DNA of 64,000 nt from Sinorhizobium sp. A49 (GCF_002002725.1 NZ_MUNW01000032.1:124001-188000), one strand, 5' to 3'. Counted from the first letter of the stretch, positions 1-9,106 are shown. Notes: generated by a model not told the origin, from the letters alone. Numbers and translations: made by a program.

Positions 1-1662
1 CGAGGCGTCGCTCTCCGGATCGACGCCATAGAAATAGCGCTTGACCAGGAAATCATAGTCGGCGGCATCCCACTGCAGGTCGCGCAGATCGACCCGCACG
101 AGCAGGCCATTGGTGCCGTCCACCTCCGCCGGCACCACCAGCTTCGGTCCATAGGACAAGGAGTTCAGCAGCTTCTTGAAGCCACCCGCCAGCACATCCA
201 TGCGCTTCATGAACGTGGCGTCGTCTTCGCAACCCATCATGCCGTTATACTGGTCGCGGTAAGAGAAGTAGCGCACGTGCCGACGATCGAGTGCGCTGAC
301 CTTGGAGATATCCTTGAGCGCCGCTTCGACGAACTGGTCGTAGGACAGCATCGGGCGCGATCGATCCGGCTTGGCGGCCGCCGTCTGCGGCAGGTTCTTT
401 TCGCTGAGCGAATTGATCCAGTCTTCGAGCACCTTGACCTCTTCATCGGTCGGTCGCTTGCCAAGCGGCATGCGGCCGCTCGTGACCGAGGTGAAGAGGC
501 GTGATTTCGCAGCATTGCCCGGCGTGACGAAATTGGCATCGGCGGCGATCGACGTCAGCTCGCCTGCGGGGTAGCTGCCTTGGGAACTTTCCCCCGGACC
601 ATGGCAGTTGCGGCAGTACTTGCCGATAAAGGCATCCGCCTGTTGGGCGAGTGCCGCATTGTCGCCAGAGAATGCAGTCGAGGCGGTGGTCTCCTTGCAA
701 ACTGCCGTGACAGACTGCGCGACCGGCGCCGGCGCCTTGACTTCGCGATCGGACAGGAACGCGTAGATAGCGCGACGATCGTCGTCGCTGAGTGCCGAAA
801 GCCCCTTGGCGATGCGCCGCATGACGGGATCGCTGATCGGTGCGCCAGACAACTTCCTGCCTTCGCCGATCAGGCCCGTGGTAAAGACTTCGGGCGCGAC
901 CAGACCCCCCATCTTCGCCTTGCCGATATCGGGTGCGACCGCACCGGTCAGCCCCTTCTCACCCTGATAGGCTCTTTCCAGATCGAGCCCGTAGGTGGTC
1001 GTGCGCGGCGTATGACAGTCGCCGCAGCCGCCGACATTTTCAACGAGATAGCGGCCGCGCTCCATCTGCGTCTCTTCGCGCGACTGATAGGCCGGAACGT
1101 TGAAATTGCTGCGTTTCCATAGGGTTATCGTCGTTTGCCGACTAAAAGGAAAGGCGATCTCATGTTCCTTGGAGGCCGCATCCGACTGCGGCAAGGTCTC
1201 CACATAGGCTTTGATATCAAGCACGTCCTGCGGCTTCATCCCGCCATAGGACGTATAGGGCATGACTGGATAGAGATTGTTGCCGTCGCGGTCGAGTCCG
1301 ACCATCACCGCATTGAGAAACTGGGCGTTGCTCCACCCGCCGATACCGTTGGCATGGTGCGAGATGTTCGGCGCATAGAAGGTTCCGATCGCCGTGTTCA
1401 TCTCCATGCCGCCGGACAAAAGCTCGGTTTCATCGCCCGATCCGTGGCAGGCGCCGCAGCCGGCTGCGTTGAACATGTATTTGCCGTTCTCGACATTCGC
1501 CTTGTAGGTCGAGAAGGCGTCCTCGGTAAAAGCGTCGCGCGCCGATGCGGCGCCGGGACAGAGCGTGGCGACCAGCAGACCGGCAACCAGCGCCAATCCG
1601 TGTCTCTTGCGGATGCCGGCACTTGACGAGACGCTCTCTCGCATTTCACGCAGACTGCGCAT
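1..1662 (-). CDS. Tri-haem c-type cytochrome, secreted (3' end outside window)
   Basis: The reading frame is open from an ATG at 1662 to the left edge (554 codons), so the C-terminus is missing. A basic N-terminus and hydrophobic stretch (about residues 21-41, ending in an ASA-type cleavage site) form a signal peptide. Three CxxCH haem motifs lie near residues 69-73 (CGACH), 213-217 (CGDCH) and 350-354 (CRNCH). The first two lie in repeated cytochrome c domains like those of the cytochrome subunit of membrane dehydrogenases. The region after about residue 390 is not a cytochrome fold I can name; it resembles a tail seen on some large fused cytochromes. An upstream GGGAG supports the start. 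It lies 39 bp downstream of the ferric-reductase-like gene, so the two probably form one periplasmic or membrane electron-transfer operon. The electron partner is unknown. Confidence 0.85.
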   Translation of the reverse strand, partial: MRSLREMRESVSSSAGIRKRHGLALVAGLLVATLCPGAASARDAFTEDAFSTYKANVENGKYMFNAAGCGACHGSGDETELLSGGMEMNTAIGTFYAPNISHHANGIGGWSNAQFLNAVMVGLDRDGNNLYPVMPYTSYGGMKPQDVLDIKAYVETLPQSDAASKEHEIAFPFSRQTTITLWKRSNFNVPAYQSREETQMERGRYLVENVGGCGDCHTPRTTTYGLDLERAYQGEKGLTGAVAPDIGKAKMGGLVAPEVFTTGLIGEGRKLSGAPISDPVMRRIAKGLSALSDDDRRAIYAFLSDREVKAPAPVAQSVTAVCKETTASTAFSGDNAALAQQADAFIGKYCRNCHGPGESSQGSYPAGELTSIAADANFVTPGNAAKSRLFTSVTSGRMPLGKRPTDEEVKVLEDWINSLSEKNLPQTAAAKPDRSRPMLSYDQFVEAALKDISKVSALDRRHVRYFSYRDQYNGMMGCEDDATFMKRMDVLAGGFKKLLNSLSYGPKLVVPAEVDGTNGLLVRVDLRDLQWDAADYDFLVKRYFYGVDPESDAS

Positions 1663-1701
1663 GGCCGTACTCCCTCAACCGAAAAATCTTCAATTAAACT
1701 G

Positions 1702-2973
1702 CTATCGAAACTGAAACTGTTCGAACTCCACGCGGAGCGGCTTCTTTCCAAGCTCTTTCAAGCCCTTGACGATCGCCTCCCTAAGCGGTGCCGGGCCGCA
1801 GAACCAAAGGTCGGCCTCGCCCGGATCGATAAGACTGCCCGCCGCCAGTTTGGCAGCATCGAGCCGCCCGTCCGTGGCCGAATCGTGCAGCACGAAGCTG
1901 AAGTTGCCGAGCTTTTCCGCTTGCGCCTCGAAGGTTTCAAGGCCGATCGCTTCCTTTCGGTCGCGCACGCAATAGACCATGTGGATGTCCTGCCCCTCAT
2001 TGCCGGTCAAATGGCGGGCCATGGCGAGAAACGGCGTGACCCCGATGCCTCCGGCCAGCCAGATCTGCTTCCTGGCGCCGCGTCGATGATTGAAATGGCC
2101 GTATCCGCCTTCGAGCTTCAGCCGGTCGCCAACGGCAATATTGTTCCGCAGCGCCTGCGTATAATCGCCGAGCGGCTTGATGGCGAAGCGCACCGTACCA
2201 TCGCCATCGATACCGGCAATGGTGAAGGGGTGCGGCTCGCGCAGGCCAGTCTTCAACACGCGCAGGAAACCGAACTGACCGGGCTTGGCCCGCAGCGCCC
2301 GCGCCTTTGGCCGCGCCGAAATGATCGTTGCGCCATCGTGTCTCACCACCTCGGACACCTCGTAGCGGCGCGTTCTCAGCCAGGGCAGAAGCTGGGTATA
2401 GGCGTAGCTCAGGATCCCGAGTGCCGCGAACACATTGAGATAGACCGCAAGCAGGGCGGTGCTGTCGTAGGGACGCTTGATGAACATCTGGTGGAACGCG
2501 ACAAGGACGAACAGCAGCCCGATGAAGCGATGGGTGTAGCGCCAGAGGTGGTAAGGAATCTCGATCTTCGTCTTGGGGATGATTTTGACGAGGCTCAGAA
2601 CAAGCAGAATGACAAGCCCGTAGAACGCATACTTCCCGGCGGAGGCGGCAAGCTGGTTCAATCCGCTGGTGAACGACAGCCCCTTGAAATCCGGCGTCAG
2701 GAAATAGTGGACGAGGATAAGCACCAGCACTGAGATACCGATCTTGCGGTGAAGGTGATAGATGCGGTCCAGCCCGCCGAACAGCGGCTCTATGACCGGC
2801 GGACGCGCCGCCATGAACTGCGCGATGCCCATACCGACGAAAGCCATTGAAGAGGCCATCAGGGAAAACGTCGTCTGCGCGTTCGTATGGCTCACTGCCG
2901 GGACGGCAAGCAGCCCCGCAAAAACAATCAGCGACCAGACCAGAAACGCACCCACCTCAGCCAAGCCCCTCAA
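1702..2973 (-). CDS. Ferric-reductase-like transmembrane flavoprotein
   Basis: The 423-residue protein has an N-terminal ferric reductase-like haem membrane domain (about residues 1-200, roughly six helices, with histidines in the YHLHRK and LVHYF segments). It is followed by a ferredoxin-reductase-type module: an FAD-binding HPFTIAG motif near residue 250, a nucleotide-binding GGIGVTPFL motif near 310, and a C-terminal WFCGPAP motif. Family knowledge suggests it moves electrons from cytosolic NAD(P)H through FAD and haem across the membrane. It precedes the tri-haem cytochrome on the same strand by 39 bp, so the cytochrome may take its electrons. The true substrate (ferric chelate, oxygen or another acceptor) cannot be told from sequence. 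Confidence 0.85.
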   Translation of the reverse strand: MRGLAEVGAFLVWSLIVFAGLLAVPAVSHTNAQTTFSLMASSMAFVGMGIAQFMAARPPVIEPLFGGLDRIYHLHRKIGISVLVLILVHYFLTPDFKGLSFTSGLNQLAASAGKYAFYGLVILLVLSLVKIIPKTKIEIPYHLWRYTHRFIGLLFVLVAFHQMFIKRPYDSTALLAVYLNVFAALGILSYAYTQLLPWLRTRRYEVSEVVRHDGATIISARPKARALRAKPGQFGFLRVLKTGLREPHPFTIAGIDGDGTVRFAIKPLGDYTQALRNNIAVGDRLKLEGGYGHFNHRRGARKQIWLAGGIGVTPFLAMARHLTGNEGQDIHMVYCVRDRKEAIGLETFEAQAEKLGNFSFVLHDSATDGRLDAAKLAAGSLIDPGEADLWFCGPAPLREAIVKGLKELGKKPLRVEFEQFQFR

Positions 2974-3185
2974 CGTCGATGTCTGACGTCCTTTTTAGAG
3001 GAGACTGACAAGCAGCTTCCTCTTCGTCAACACCATTCAACCCTCGTACGGGCGGCAAGCCAATTTTATTCAGGCCGTTGAAATCTGAGGCTTTTACCGT
3101 TCCATGGCTACGGCTTCGATCAGTGTAATCCTTCCTGATTAGCGACCATCCGTTTGTTTGCCATTAAACCGAAAGCATGGCACGC

Positions 3186-3199
3186 TCTGATATATCAGA
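3186..3199. promoter_or_regulatory. Perfect 14-bp palindrome, candidate GntR operator
   Basis: TCTGATATATCAGA is a perfect palindrome that ends about 10-16 bp before the start of the GntR/FCD regulator. This suits an autoregulatory operator that would occlude the promoter or ribosome site. Binding is inferred from position and symmetry only. Confidence 0.5.
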
Positions 3200-3208
3200 A
3201 ACTGCGGG

Positions 3209-3832
3209 ATGCACATGTCAGTTCACTCCCAGGCCCACCTCGCCTATCTCGCTCTCGAGCGGCTGATCGTTACGCTCAAGCTCGAGCCCGGCAGGCTGTT
3301 GACGGAAAAACAACTGATCGAACTTGCCGGTCATGGCCGCACGCCGGTGCGCGAGGCCATCCAGAAGCTCGCCTGGCAGGAACTGATGGCAGTTCGCCCG
3401 CGCATCGGCCTACAGATAACGACGATCGGGCCGAACGATCGAGCGCATGTGGTGCAAACCCGTCAGAAGCTGGAGCCGCTCGCAGCCGCCTTGGTCGCCG
3501 AACACGCCAACGCGGATGCAAGGCGAGCAATGAAGGAATGCGCCACCGAGATGAGCCAATGCGCAGACGCCGCCGACATGGAAGGCTTCCTGGTGGCCGA
3601 CAAGGTCTTCGACGATCTGATGGAGGAAGTCTGCCCCAACAGGTTTCTGACAGCGGCCCTTGCGCCCCTGCAGACGCATGCCCGGCGCATCTGGTTTGCC
3701 GGCGCGTCCGTCGAGCGGATGCGCGGATCGGTCGAGCGCCACATCAGGGTGATTGACGCAATCGCGTCTGCCGACGCCGAGGGTGCGGCGGCGGCCATGT
3801 CGTCGTTGATGGCTTACCTCGCGCAGGAATAG
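3209..3832 (+). CDS. GntR family (FadR/FCD subfamily) transcriptional regulator
   Basis: The 207-residue protein has an N-terminal winged helix-turn-helix (about residues 10-75) with the family sequence GRTPVREAI, followed by an all-helical FCD ligand-binding domain. FCD regulators usually sense small organic acids. Two starts are possible: ATG 3209, or ATG 3215, which has better-spaced upstream purines (GCGGGA). The gene is convergent with the acetyl-CoA hydrolase gene, with only four bases between stop codons. It is divergent from the ferric-reductase-like gene, 235 bp away. Its target is not known; the palindrome just upstream suggests autoregulation. Confidence 0.88.
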   Translation: MHMSVHSQAHLAYLALERLIVTLKLEPGRLLTEKQLIELAGHGRTPVREAIQKLAWQELMAVRPRIGLQITTIGPNDRAHVVQTRQKLEPLAAALVAEHANADARRAMKECATEMSQCADAADMEGFLVADKVFDDLMEEVCPNRFLTAALAPLQTHARRIWFAGASVERMRGSVERHIRVIDAIASADAEGAAAAMSSLMAYLAQE

Positions 3833-3836
3833 GCTG

Positions 3837-5339
3837 TCAGGCACCCGGCAGCATGCTGCCCGTCATCAGCCGGCGCACGTGCCAGTCGAACGCTTCCTCG
3901 AGGATATGCGGCGTCTGCCCTGCCCGCGTTGCCACGGCGCGCTTGAAGTAGTCCGCCAGCAACTCGCGATAGGCCGGGTGGCAACAATTGCGGATGATCA
4001 CCGGCGCGCGCTCGCGCGGCGCAAGGCCGCGCAAATCGGCAAGCCCATGTTCGGTGACCAGAATATCGACATCGTGTTCCGTGTGGTCCACATGGGAAAC
4101 CATCGGCACCACCGAAGAGATCGCGCCGCCCTTGGCAACCGACTTCGCAACAAAGATCGACAGGAAGGCGTTGCGGGCAAAGTCGCCGGAGCCGCCGATG
4201 CCGTTCATCATATCGGTGCCGCCGACATGGGTCGAGTTGACGTTGCCGTAGATGTCGAACTCCAGCGCGGTGTTGATGCCGATGACGCCCAACCGGCGGA
4301 TGATCTCGGGATGGTTGCTGACTTCCTGCGGCCTCAGGATCACCTTGTCCTTGTAGGCGCGGATATTGCGGAAGACCCGATCGGCCCAGGTGCTGCTGAG
4401 CGTCATCGACGCCGCCGAGGCGAAGCTCAGCTTGCCGGCCTCGAAAAGCTCGAAGGTGCTGTCCTGCAGCACTTCGCTGTACATGCGCAGATCGTAGAAC
4501 GGACTGTCGACGAGGCCGCTCAGAACCGAGTTCGCTATGATGCCGATACCCGCCTGCAACGGGTTCAACGTCATGTCGAGCCTGCCCTTGCGCACTTCGT
4601 CTTCAAGGAAGCCGATCAGGTGGCCGGCGATCGAAATGGTCTCCGGATCCGGCGGCGAGATCCGCGCGGCACTGTCCTGCTTTTCGGTGATGACGATCGC
4701 TGCGATCTTGTCGGGATCGATGGGGATATAGGGCGAGCCGACGCGACTGTCGCAGGCAACGACCGGGATCGGCGTGCGCGACGGTCGCTTGGCCGGAATA
4801 TAGATGTCATGCAGCCCCTCGAGCTCCGGGCTGTGGCTGAGATTAAGTTCGACGATCACTTTCTTGGCGAGGATCGCAAAGCTTGCGGAATTGCCCACCG
4901 ACGTCGAAGGCACGATGCCGCCATCCTCGGTAATCGCCACCGCCTCGACGACGGCGTAATCGATCGGGCTGATCTGGCCGGAGCGAAGCTGCTCCACGGT
5001 CTCCGATAGATGCTGGTCGATGAACATGACCTCGCCGCGATTGATGGCGGCACGCAGGACGGGGTCGGACTGGAAGGGCAATCGGCGCGCGAGAACGCCC
5101 GCCTCCGTCAGCATCTTGTCGATGTCGTGGCCAAGCGATGCCCCGGTCATCAATGTAATGCGAAACTTCTCCTTAGCCGCCCGCTGCGCCATGGCCAGCG
5201 GCACGGCTTTCGCATCGCCCGCCTTGGTAAAGCCGCTCATGCCGATCGTCATGCCGTCCTTGATCAGCTCCGCCGCCGCCTCCGGTGAAACGATCCGGTC
5301 ATGCAACGACTTGCGGCGAATTCTGGTTTCAAGGCTCAT
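3837..5339 (-). CDS. Acetyl-CoA hydrolase / succinyl-CoA:acetate CoA-transferase family protein
   Basis: The 500-residue protein fits the full length of the Ach1/Cat1/AarC family, with two CoA-transferase domains. Conserved family sequences are the TALEFDIYG segment (its glutamate probably forms the glutamyl-CoA intermediate), the NSTHVGG and NGIGGSGDF stretch near residues 370-390, and VTEHGLADLRG near 435. Members move CoA between acetyl-CoA and succinate or acetate, or hydrolyse acyl-CoA; sequence alone does not separate the two. The gene stands alone with a 277-bp gap upstream. It is convergent with a GntR regulator that may respond to related metabolites. Confidence 0.88.
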   Translation of the reverse strand: MSLETRIRRKSLHDRIVSPEAAAELIKDGMTIGMSGFTKAGDAKAVPLAMAQRAAKEKFRITLMTGASLGHDIDKMLTEAGVLARRLPFQSDPVLRAAINRGEVMFIDQHLSETVEQLRSGQISPIDYAVVEAVAITEDGGIVPSTSVGNSASFAILAKKVIVELNLSHSPELEGLHDIYIPAKRPSRTPIPVVACDSRVGSPYIPIDPDKIAAIVITEKQDSAARISPPDPETISIAGHLIGFLEDEVRKGRLDMTLNPLQAGIGIIANSVLSGLVDSPFYDLRMYSEVLQDSTFELFEAGKLSFASAASMTLSSTWADRVFRNIRAYKDKVILRPQEVSNHPEIIRRLGVIGINTALEFDIYGNVNSTHVGGTDMMNGIGGSGDFARNAFLSIFVAKSVAKGGAISSVVPMVSHVDHTEHDVDILVTEHGLADLRGLAPRERAPVIIRNCCHPAYRELLADYFKRAVATRAGQTPHILEEAFDWHVRRLMTGSMLPGA

Positions 5340-5553
5340 CGGCCACTCCCTGCAAGATCCACTGTCGCCGGCATATCTGCGGCGTGGGACGCTTTCCTGG
5401 CGCGCTCACTCCGCCTGGCTGCGGCTGAGCGACATGTCAAAATGCTGGGCAACGATAGTGCCTGCGACCGGCTGACGGTACGCTGATTGATCAGAGCGGA
5501 GCTTCCAGAAACGCATAGCTCGTCCTCCGGCAGCGACTGTCGCACGGATGCGA

Positions 5554-5581
5554 AAAAGGCGCACCCGATGATGCGCCTTTT
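5554..5581 (-). terminator. Rho-independent terminator of fpr (symmetric)
   Basis: A perfect 10-bp stem (AAAAGGCGCA / TGCGCCTTTT) with an 8-base loop lies 34 bp after the fpr stop. Read on the minus strand it ends in a T run. The A-rich opposite side would let it work in both directions. Confidence 0.85.
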
Positions 5582-5615
5582 GAAAATCCACGTGTTGTGA
5601 CGGCTGTGCCGCCGA

Positions 5616-6428
5616 TCAGCCGACGAAGGCTCGTTCGATGACGAACTCGGCCGGCTTGTTGTTGGAACCCTCCGTCAGGCCTGCGGCCTCCAGGATCTCC
5701 TTCGTGTCCTTCAGCATTGCCGTCGAGCCGCAGATCATGCCGCGGTCGATGGCCGGATCGAGCGGCGGCAGGCCGAGGTCGGCGAAGAACTTGCCATTGA
5801 CCATCAGGTCGGTCACGCGGCCCTTGAAGGGGTAGTCCTCGCGGGTCACCGTCGCATAGTGGCGAAGCTTGTCGCCGACGATCTCGTTCAGGAATTCGTG
5901 GTTGCGAATCTCGTCCACGAGGTCGAAGCCGTATTTCAGCTCGGCCACATCGCGGCAGGTGTGCGTGAGGATGACCTCCTCGAATTTCTCGTAGGTCTCG
6001 GGGTCGCGGATCAGGCTGGCAAAAGGCGCAATGCCGGTGCCGGTCGAGAACATATACAGTCGGCGGCCGGGAACCAGCGCATCGAGCACCAGCGTGCCGG
6101 TTGGCTTCTTGCGCATCAGCACCTTGTCGCCAGGCTTGATCGCCTGGAGGTGCGACGTCAGCGGGCCATCGGGAACCTTGATCGAGAAGAATTCGAGTTC
6201 CTCGTCCCAGGCAGGGCTTGCGATCGAATAGGCGCGATAGACCGGCTTGTCGCCGACCATCAAACCAATCATCGCGAACTCGCCGGAGCGGAAACGGAAT
6301 TCCGCAGGACGGGTCATGCGGAAGCGGAAGAGCCGATCCGTATAGTGGGTGACGCTCGTCACCGTCTCAACGAAGACACCTGCGGGTGCCTGGATCGCGA
6401 AATCTTCCGTTTTTGCCGGAGCATTCAT
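5616..6428 (-). CDS. fpr: Ferredoxin--NADP(+) reductase
   Basis: The 270-residue protein starts at MNAPAKTEDF (ATG 6428). An in-frame extension to 6518 lacks family similarity and is rejected. It has the two-domain plant-type reductase fold: the FAD-binding RAYSIASP sequence near residue 85, the NADP-binding STGTGIAPFAS near 140, and a C-terminal sequence ending in FVERAFVG-like residues (here FVIERAFVG). It exchanges electrons between NADPH and ferredoxin or flavodoxin in the cytoplasm. It lies 148 bp downstream of the cys cluster on the same strand. It is therefore a plausible electron source for the CysI-type sulfite reductase, which has no CysJ partner here. A strong terminator follows. 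Confidence 0.92.
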   Translation of the reverse strand: MNAPAKTEDFAIQAPAGVFVETVTSVTHYTDRLFRFRMTRPAEFRFRSGEFAMIGLMVGDKPVYRAYSIASPAWDEELEFFSIKVPDGPLTSHLQAIKPGDKVLMRKKPTGTLVLDALVPGRRLYMFSTGTGIAPFASLIRDPETYEKFEEVILTHTCRDVAELKYGFDLVDEIRNHEFLNEIVGDKLRHYATVTREDYPFKGRVTDLMVNGKFFADLGLPPLDPAIDRGMICGSTAMLKDTKEILEAAGLTEGSNNKPAEFVIERAFVG

Positions 6429-6575
6429 TGTGGCTACAGTCCTGTAAATGATGACCCTGTCTATCAACAATACGTGGATATTCCAAGCCGCGCTCAACGG
6501 GAAGGAATTCCCTTCCAAATATAGTCGCTTTCGCGCATTTCGGCGTGCTTCACACTGTCGCGGTCAGCACAAGCT

Positions 6576-7076
6576 TCAAGAAACACGTCGCCAGCTATAG
6601 GACCTGGCGTCAGCAGAGGGTTTTGCGGTCGGCTGATAGTGATTGGCTATGCCCGGAAGCCGGCCCTCCGTCAGACGCTTCAGCGCCGTGCCGTTGGTTA
6701 CCGCGAAACTGTCGATGCCGCAACGCAGCATCAACGGGATTTGATCGATCAACACGTCACCGACAGCCCTCACCTCGCCGGCAAAGCCAAGCCTTGCACG
6801 CAGAAGTGACGCATGGCTGAACGCCCGCCCGTCATTGAAGGCAGGGAATGCAACGGCGACCAGCGCGATGCGATCGAGATAGGGCTGCAGCTTCGTAACA
6901 TCATCCGCCGGAGCGACGACCACACCCAAGCCGACCTCGTCCGTCTCGGCCACCTTGGCGAGAAACGCGTCAAAGCCGAGTATCGCCTTTTCGTTCGAGC
7001 CCGCCTTGGTTTCCTCGTTTTCGATGATCCAGGGATCATCGCTTGCGAAGCCGGCTTCTTTCCAGATTTTTGTCAT
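6576..7076 (-). CDS. DUF934 protein of the sulfite reduction cluster
   Basis: The 166-residue soluble protein matches the DUF934 family, which travels with cysI and siroheme genes in proteobacteria. Recognisable family features are VVVAPADDV near residue 55, the AFNDGRAFS segment near 82, and the C-terminal NHYQP...SWR(R) end. The start codon is 17 bp after the cysI stop, so it is co-transcribed with cysI. Its biochemical role is not established. A supporting role in electron delivery to sulfite reductase is inferred from context only. Confidence 0.88.
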   Translation of the reverse strand: MTKIWKEAGFASDDPWIIENEETKAGSNEKAILGFDAFLAKVAETDEVGLGVVVAPADDVTKLQPYLDRIALVAVAFPAFNDGRAFSHASLLRARLGFAGEVRAVGDVLIDQIPLMLRCGIDSFAVTNGTALKRLTEGRLPGIANHYQPTAKPSADARSYSWRRVS

Positions 7077-7093
7077 GTCCGTTCCTTAGCCCC

Positions 7094-8767
7094 TCAAGCG
7101 GCTTCCTGTGCACTGCCGCCATAGAGCGCTTCCTTGAAGGGTTGCGGGCCAACACGACGGTACGCTTCGAGGAACGTCTCCGACTTGTCATTTCGCAGCC
7201 CGAGATAGGTATCGACGATCGTCTCGATCGCATCGGTCACCTTTTCCGGCTCGAAGCCGCGACCGATGATTTCTCCGATCGACGTGTTCTCGTCGCCGGA
7301 GCCACCGAGCGTGATCTGGTAGAGTTCCGCACCCTTCTTCTCGACGCCAAGCAGGCCGATATGACCGACATGGTGGTGGCCGCAGGCATTGATGCAGCCG
7401 GAGATCTTGATCTTCAGTTCACCGATCTCGGCCTGACGCTCGGGCGCTCCGAAGCGGTTGGAAATCTCCTGTGCCACCGGAATCGAGCGCGCGTTTGCAA
7501 GCGCGCAGTAGTCCAGCCCGGGACAGGCAATGATATCCGTGATCAGCCCGGCATTGGCCGTTGCGAGACCGGCAACGACAAGCGCGCGGTAGATCGGCTC
7601 CAGATCGGCCAGCGCCACATGTGGCAGGATCAGGTTCTGCTCGTGACTGACGCGGATCTCATCGAAAGCATATTCCTCGGCGATATCGGCCACGGCCTCC
7701 ATCTGCGCGTCGGTCGCATCCCCCGGAATGCCGCCGATCGGCTTCAGCGAGATCGTGACCATGCCGTAATCAGGATGCTTGTGCGGCTGCACGTTCTGGT
7801 GAACCCAGCGCGAGAACTCTGGATCGGTCTTCTTCCAGCGCGCCAGGCTCTCCCAGCCTTCGGCGCGGGGCTCCAGAGCCGGCGGTGCAAAATAGGTGGA
7901 GATCGACTGGATATCGGTTTCCGGCAGCTTCAGCTCGGTATCCTTCAGCGCTGCGAATTCGACCTCGACCTGGCGGGAAAGTTCTTCCGCGCCGGTTTCG
8001 TGAACGAGGATCTTGATGCGCGCCTTGTACTTGTTGTCACGACGGCCATGCAGGTTGTACACGCGCATGATCGCCGTCGTGTAGGACAGAAGATCCTCTT
8101 CCGGCAGGAAGTCGCGGATCTTCTTGGCGATCATCGGGGTACGGCCCTGTCCGCCGCCGACATAGACGGCAAAGCCGATGCGGCCGTTCTCATCCTTTTT
8201 CAGGTGCAGGCCGATATCGTGCACCTGGATGGCGGCACGGTCGCGCTCGGCACCGGTGACGGCGATCTTGAACTTGCGCGGCAGGAACGAAAATTCCGGA
8301 TGTACGCTCGACCATTGCCTGAGGATTTCCGCATAAGGCCTTGGATCGGCGACTTCATCGGCAGCCGCACCGGCGAAATGGTCGGCGGTCACGTTGCGAA
8401 TGCAATTGCCCGACGTCTGCAGCGCGTGCATTTCCACACTTGCCAGCTCGTCGAGGATATCCGGCGTGTCAGAAAGGCGCGGCCAGTTGTACTGGATGTT
8501 CTGACGGGTGGTGAAGTGGCCATAGCCACGATCATACTTGCGGGCGACATGGGCAAGCATGCGCATCTGGCGGCTCGAAAGCGTGCCGTAGGGAATGGCA
8601 ACGCGCAGCATGTAGGCATGCAACTGGAGGTACACGCCGTTCATCAGGCGCAACGGCTTGAAGGCGTCCTCGGCCAGCTCGCCGCTCAGGCGGCGCTCGA
8701 CCTGATCGCGGAACTGCTCGACGCGCGAGGAAACGAAGGCATGATCGAATTCATCGTAACGGTACAT
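7094..8767 (-). CDS. cysI: Assimilatory sulfite reductase, sirohaem/[4Fe-4S] subunit
   Basis: The 557-residue protein has two tandem nitrite/sulfite reductase ferredoxin-like and catalytic halves. The cluster- and sirohaem-binding cysteines are visible as CPGLDYC near residue 424 and GCINAC near 462, followed by GHHHVGHIG. It reduces sulfite to sulfide with six electrons in the cytoplasm. No CysJ flavoprotein gene is in the window, so reduced ferredoxin is the likely donor. It sits between DUF2849 (14 bp upstream) and DUF934 in a cysG-DUF2849-cysI-DUF934 operon. Nitrite reductase is the alternative, but the neighbours favour sulfite. Confidence 0.9.
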   Translation of the reverse strand: MYRYDEFDHAFVSSRVEQFRDQVERRLSGELAEDAFKPLRLMNGVYLQLHAYMLRVAIPYGTLSSRQMRMLAHVARKYDRGYGHFTTRQNIQYNWPRLSDTPDILDELASVEMHALQTSGNCIRNVTADHFAGAAADEVADPRPYAEILRQWSSVHPEFSFLPRKFKIAVTGAERDRAAIQVHDIGLHLKKDENGRIGFAVYVGGGQGRTPMIAKKIRDFLPEEDLLSYTTAIMRVYNLHGRRDNKYKARIKILVHETGAEELSRQVEVEFAALKDTELKLPETDIQSISTYFAPPALEPRAEGWESLARWKKTDPEFSRWVHQNVQPHKHPDYGMVTISLKPIGGIPGDATDAQMEAVADIAEEYAFDEIRVSHEQNLILPHVALADLEPIYRALVVAGLATANAGLITDIIACPGLDYCALANARSIPVAQEISNRFGAPERQAEIGELKIKISGCINACGHHHVGHIGLLGVEKKGAELYQITLGGSGDENTSIGEIIGRGFEPEKVTDAIETIVDTYLGLRNDKSETFLEAYRRVGPQPFKEALYGGSAQEAA

Positions 8768-8781
8768 GTTGTCTCGGTTCC

Positions 8782-9096
8782 TCAGGCAGCAAAGTTCGGG
8801 CCGGCGAGCCCATTATATCCGGCGGCATAGGGGATCGAAGGGCCCTCGGCGCGAATGCGCTCGCGCATGCGCAGCGGTCGCAACGTCCCGTTCACTTCCT
8901 CGACATCCACGACATTGGCATCCACCACCTTGTTGTCGTCAAAAGCGACTTTGCCCGTCGCTTCGAGTGCGGTGACCGCCTCGGCATGGCGGGCAATGAA
9001 GGCCTGCTGGAGCGATTCGACCCAGTTGCCCGAGGCATCCAGCCAGACGGATATGCCATCCGAGAGCCGATTTGCCGTCAAAACCTTGTTCACCAT
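8782..9096 (-). CDS. DUF2849 protein of the cys operon
   Basis: The 104-residue protein begins MVNKVLTANRLSDG, which is typical of DUF2849. It has the family's short N-terminal beta region (VWLD, GNWVE) followed by a charged segment and a Pro/Gly-rich tail (IPYAAGYNG). It lies 10 bp after cysG and 14 bp before cysI, clearly co-transcribed. Its function is unknown. Family members are found almost only between cysG and cysI in alphaproteobacteria. Confidence 0.88.
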   Translation of the reverse strand: MVNKVLTANRLSDGISVWLDASGNWVESLQQAFIARHAEAVTALEATGKVAFDDNKVVDANVVDVEEVNGTLRPLRMRERIRAEGPSIPYAAGYNGLAGPNFAA

Positions 9097-9106
9097 GACG
9101 TTTCCC

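Noticed and set aside
7043-8830. Plus-strand 595-residue frame antisense to cysI
   Set aside because: It covers the strongly supported cysI gene, and the protein has no recognisable motif.
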